Assembly (NCBI GenBank): GCA_026874595.1
Contig: CM049311.1
Span: 22,686,676-22,750,675 of the forward strand
Source of the DNA: Sipunculus nudus
Lineage: Eukaryota > Annelida > Sipuncula > Golfingiida > Sipunculidae
Reading direction: 5' to 3'
Length of the DNA: 64,000 nt
Below, one piece after another: positions 61,910 to 64,000 of this stretch. The number at the start of each line of letters is the position of its first letter. Positions within the stretch are counted from its first letter, which is position 1. Both the position numbers and the translations under genes were made by a program. The notes below the pieces were generated by a model. It was not told the origin of the DNA, did not search any database, and worked only from the letters and a program-made list of their open reading frames with translations.

Positions 61910-62094
61910 GGAGCCAAGATGAAAACATCAAAGCCGACGTGCCAGGTATAAATGGAGAATACGAAAGTGTAGGACTCTCTCCTGTCGAGAGTCACTCATA
62001 TGTCAACGTGGAGGAAGACAAGTACGAAACACTGGACAAACAGCAGATCACACACCCTTTGCCTAAGACGTACGCAAAGTTAGGGCGTCTGTAA
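61910..62094 (+). CDS. Copy 3 exon: tyrosine-rich cytoplasmic tail
   Basis: It reads GSQDENIKADVPGINGEYES, VGLSPVESHSYVNVEEDKYE, TLDKQQITHPLPKTYAKLGR, L, stop. It has the same 185-nt length as copy 1. YESV, YVNV and YETL are kept, but NPSY has become SHSY, removing the NPxY motif. The frame is intact despite loss of the membrane exon. Confidence 0.8.
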
Positions 62095-63227
62095 GGCTAT
62101 ATATGATAAACCAAAATCATTCTTATATGCAATACATATGTAATACACTGATATTTCAATATATTTACCCAAAAAAAACTTTATTTTTGCGTAATTATAA
62201 TACTCAGAATATGTAGATAATAATACAAGGATTATCGGAACTTTTCTTATTCAAGGTTGTAGGTGTTCGTGTATCAGTTTGTTTGTTTTGGCATATAACC
62301 ACTCATCAGCTATACCACGCTATTATGATGTAAGGTAGTTTAAGAGATAGTAAAATCATAACGAGTCGAAAATGTAATCGTGTTTATCTATTGTATGTGT
62401 TACTAACCCAGCATTTTTATACTACTTATAAATATGATAATTTAACAAATATCAAAAAATGTGAATATTCAGATATATCATGCCATATTATCATGCAGCC
62501 ACAAATTAAATAGCTGTGTGAGAGCTATGCACTAAAGGAAACAGGTGTGCTACCGTAGTAAATCAGCAACAGCATATAATATAGAAACCCTAAAAGGACC
62601 CTAAAGATTATCTGTTATTTAACGATCAATATTGAACTGTCTGATTTCAGTAAAAACGGAATACTTGAGACAAGCCGAGTTTTTTTTTTTCGGTGGCCCG
62701 TTTGTAAATATGTGTTAGCAAATATAAATAAATGCAATACAAATAAATCACGTTTCAGTTATATGTGTTTGGCAAGGTATTGCTGAATGTTTGTGTGGAT
62801 CATACATATCATGCCACATCTATGAATAACCTGTATCAGGACAACATCAGTACCAAGTGTAATCACAGTGTTTATATATACACAAATTTGCATGAACCAG
62901 ATGATACATTCATGTACTTTGGGGAGAATTGTGTAGGTTATGTGTGTGGCCACGTATTGGTAAATCACTATTCTAACCGTAAATATGTTCCTTGTGCACC
63001 AGTGCACATCTATAGCCTATGCCAAGAATAATTGGACAAGACCTGAACTTATTAAAAAAATCGAATTTTGTATAAACTTTGTGTATTCTTGGTATTGTTA
63101 ACTGACTAGGTAAATTATAAACATTTCTCACCGTGTGTCCTCCCTGTTCAAAACCGTATATACATAACGTGGAAAGTTTTGATAAGGTCTGTAAATAATG
63201 TTAAATGTGATTTGCGCTTTGCTAAAT

Positions 63228-63232
<5 letters not shown>

Positions 63233-63270
<38 letters not shown>
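63233..63270. repeat. (TA)n microsatellite
   Basis: A TA run at the 3' edge of the segmental duplication. Confidence 0.9.
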
Positions 63271-63273
<3 letters not shown>

Positions 63274-64000
63274 AGTTAAATCACAATTGAACACAATTGA
63301 GCAGATTCGGACTTTATTTTTTTATACTAGTCTATAGTCATTTCCACGGGATGGGGGTCTATTGAATATTGATAATATATTCATAAACTGATAGATTAAT
63401 TCCAAATGGTATGCTGAAATGAAGGTATGTAATTAACTTGAAACCATACCTTGCAAAATATTAATGTATTTCAATAAAATCAACATATGAGTAAAAAGAC
63501 TTTTACAAGTTTAATGGTCACATTCTACACTGGACATAAACACTTCTGAGAGGTTAAGTGCTATAAATATCCATAAAATGTAATTGTCAAAGTGAGGCTG
63601 CCGACCCACACAAAACGCCTTGTCACTTGGTTTTTGTTAGTAACATTTACATCTCACAATAGACCTTTGCTCCCTTATGAGCTTTAAGATAAAAAATCAT
63701 CATATTTTTGTGTATGGGAAAAATCGCCAAATTCCAATGGCTACCTACTGCTGGAGCAGAGTATACTTTAATTAAATCGGCTCCACCACCCCAGTAATCC
63801 ATGTTTTTCGCATGTATGCTTTTTGGCAAAACAAGGAACGCCAAAAATTGTTAATTGAAATAGTTAATAATTAACTATTTTGGAAATAATAGCCTACCTA
63901 ATGTCACTTTCCTGAAAACCATTCAAATATATTTTATGAGAAACTAGTCAATTCTGTAGCGACATATTACCACCAATCTATAAAATTAGCAAGGCAGGGT
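63271..64000. other. AT-rich end of window, nothing recognised
   Basis: No exon, domain or repeat could be identified in this stretch. Confidence 0.5.

Larger units (their letters stand above)
61011..62094 (+). pseudogene. Receptor copy 3: FN3-2 exon and tail only
   Basis: Only two exons remain. A 28-bp scrap of the stalk/TM exon is visible at ~61,387-61,412 (ACCCAGGACATGCTCACAAC against ACCCAAGACATGTTCGGAAC in copy 1). The membrane segment and juxtamembrane exon are deleted, and (TG)n sequence marks the junction at ~61,417-61,475. No FTP, EGF, FN3-1 or first FN3-2 exon is found upstream. The remaining exons have compatible phases (1 and 1), so direct splicing would keep frame. Confidence 0.8.
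59990..63240 (+). repeat. Segmental duplicate of 34.5-42.3 kb
   Basis: Flanks, exons and introns align in order with copy 1's 3' half: 59,990-60,130 with ~34,525-34,630; 60,180-60,240 with 34,700-34,765; 60,640-61,390 with ~34,790-35,550; 61,490-61,600 with ~38,820-38,930; 61,860-63,200 with ~39,590-42,290. It is shorter because of deletions here (TM and juxtamembrane exons) and the 1.3-kb insertion in copy 1. About 390 bp at 60,240-60,630 is extra here. Confidence 0.85.

Overview
The window is animal nuclear DNA. It is AT-rich, full of (TA)n microsatellites, and carries multi-exon genes with GT-AG introns and several retroelement families. The only cellular genes I can recognise belong to a family of single-pass receptors. 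Their ectodomain combines an FTP (fucolectin / F5/8 type C-like) domain, an MEGF/laminin-type EGF repeat and fibronectin type III (FN3) domains. This combination is characteristic of molluscs, especially bivalves, so I infer a bivalve or a close lophotrochozoan. That is a domain-architecture inference; no search was run.

Layout. 1-11,020: a macrosatellite of ~4.2 kb units. Two full copies look identical except for a poly-C/poly-A tract, and a third is shortened and diverged. Each unit holds an array of a 77-bp minisatellite with a telomere-like CCCTAACCC core. 11,220-12,350: a GC-richer repeat rich in GCGATCGC. 12,590-14,870: a decayed Ty3/gypsy pol remnant. 15,032-19,261: a fold-back element with ~1.1-kb inverted arms and a nested inverted repeat. 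20,391-39,827: receptor copy 1 (FTP, EGF, FN3, split second FN3, stalk/TM, tail). Its 12-kb intron contains a 33-bp minisatellite, an L1/Tx1-like LINE scrap, a dispersed repeat and a 382-bp tandem repeat. 42-47 kb: nothing recognisable apart from one hypothetical ORF. 47,310-50,270: a minus-strand L2/CR1-like LINE remnant. 50,785-51,015: a tRNA-derived SINE. 51,500-51,717: the 5' end of an L1/Tx1-like LINE abutting half of an EGF exon. 51,718-58,093: receptor copy 2. 60,000-63,240: a segmental duplicate of the 3' part of copy 1 (copy 3) that has lost its transmembrane and juxtamembrane exons.

How the genes relate. The three copies form a tandem family on the + strand with conserved exon boundaries: phase-1 module borders, FN3-2 split in phase 0 and TM/juxtamembrane split in phase 2. 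All three end in a short tyrosine-rich cytoplasmic tail (YESV/YENV, YVNV, KYETLD) and no kinase or phosphatase domain follows. Every copy carries lesions: single-base frameshifts, altered splice sites, truncation by a LINE, or deletion of the anchor. Either the array is decaying or the assembly has base errors; the pattern of -1 indels leaves both open.

The most interesting items are this receptor array with its tyrosine-motif tails, the LINE-EGF junction, the fold-back element, the composite TGACGTCAC-block SINE family and a perfect 33-bp hairpin at 59,475.
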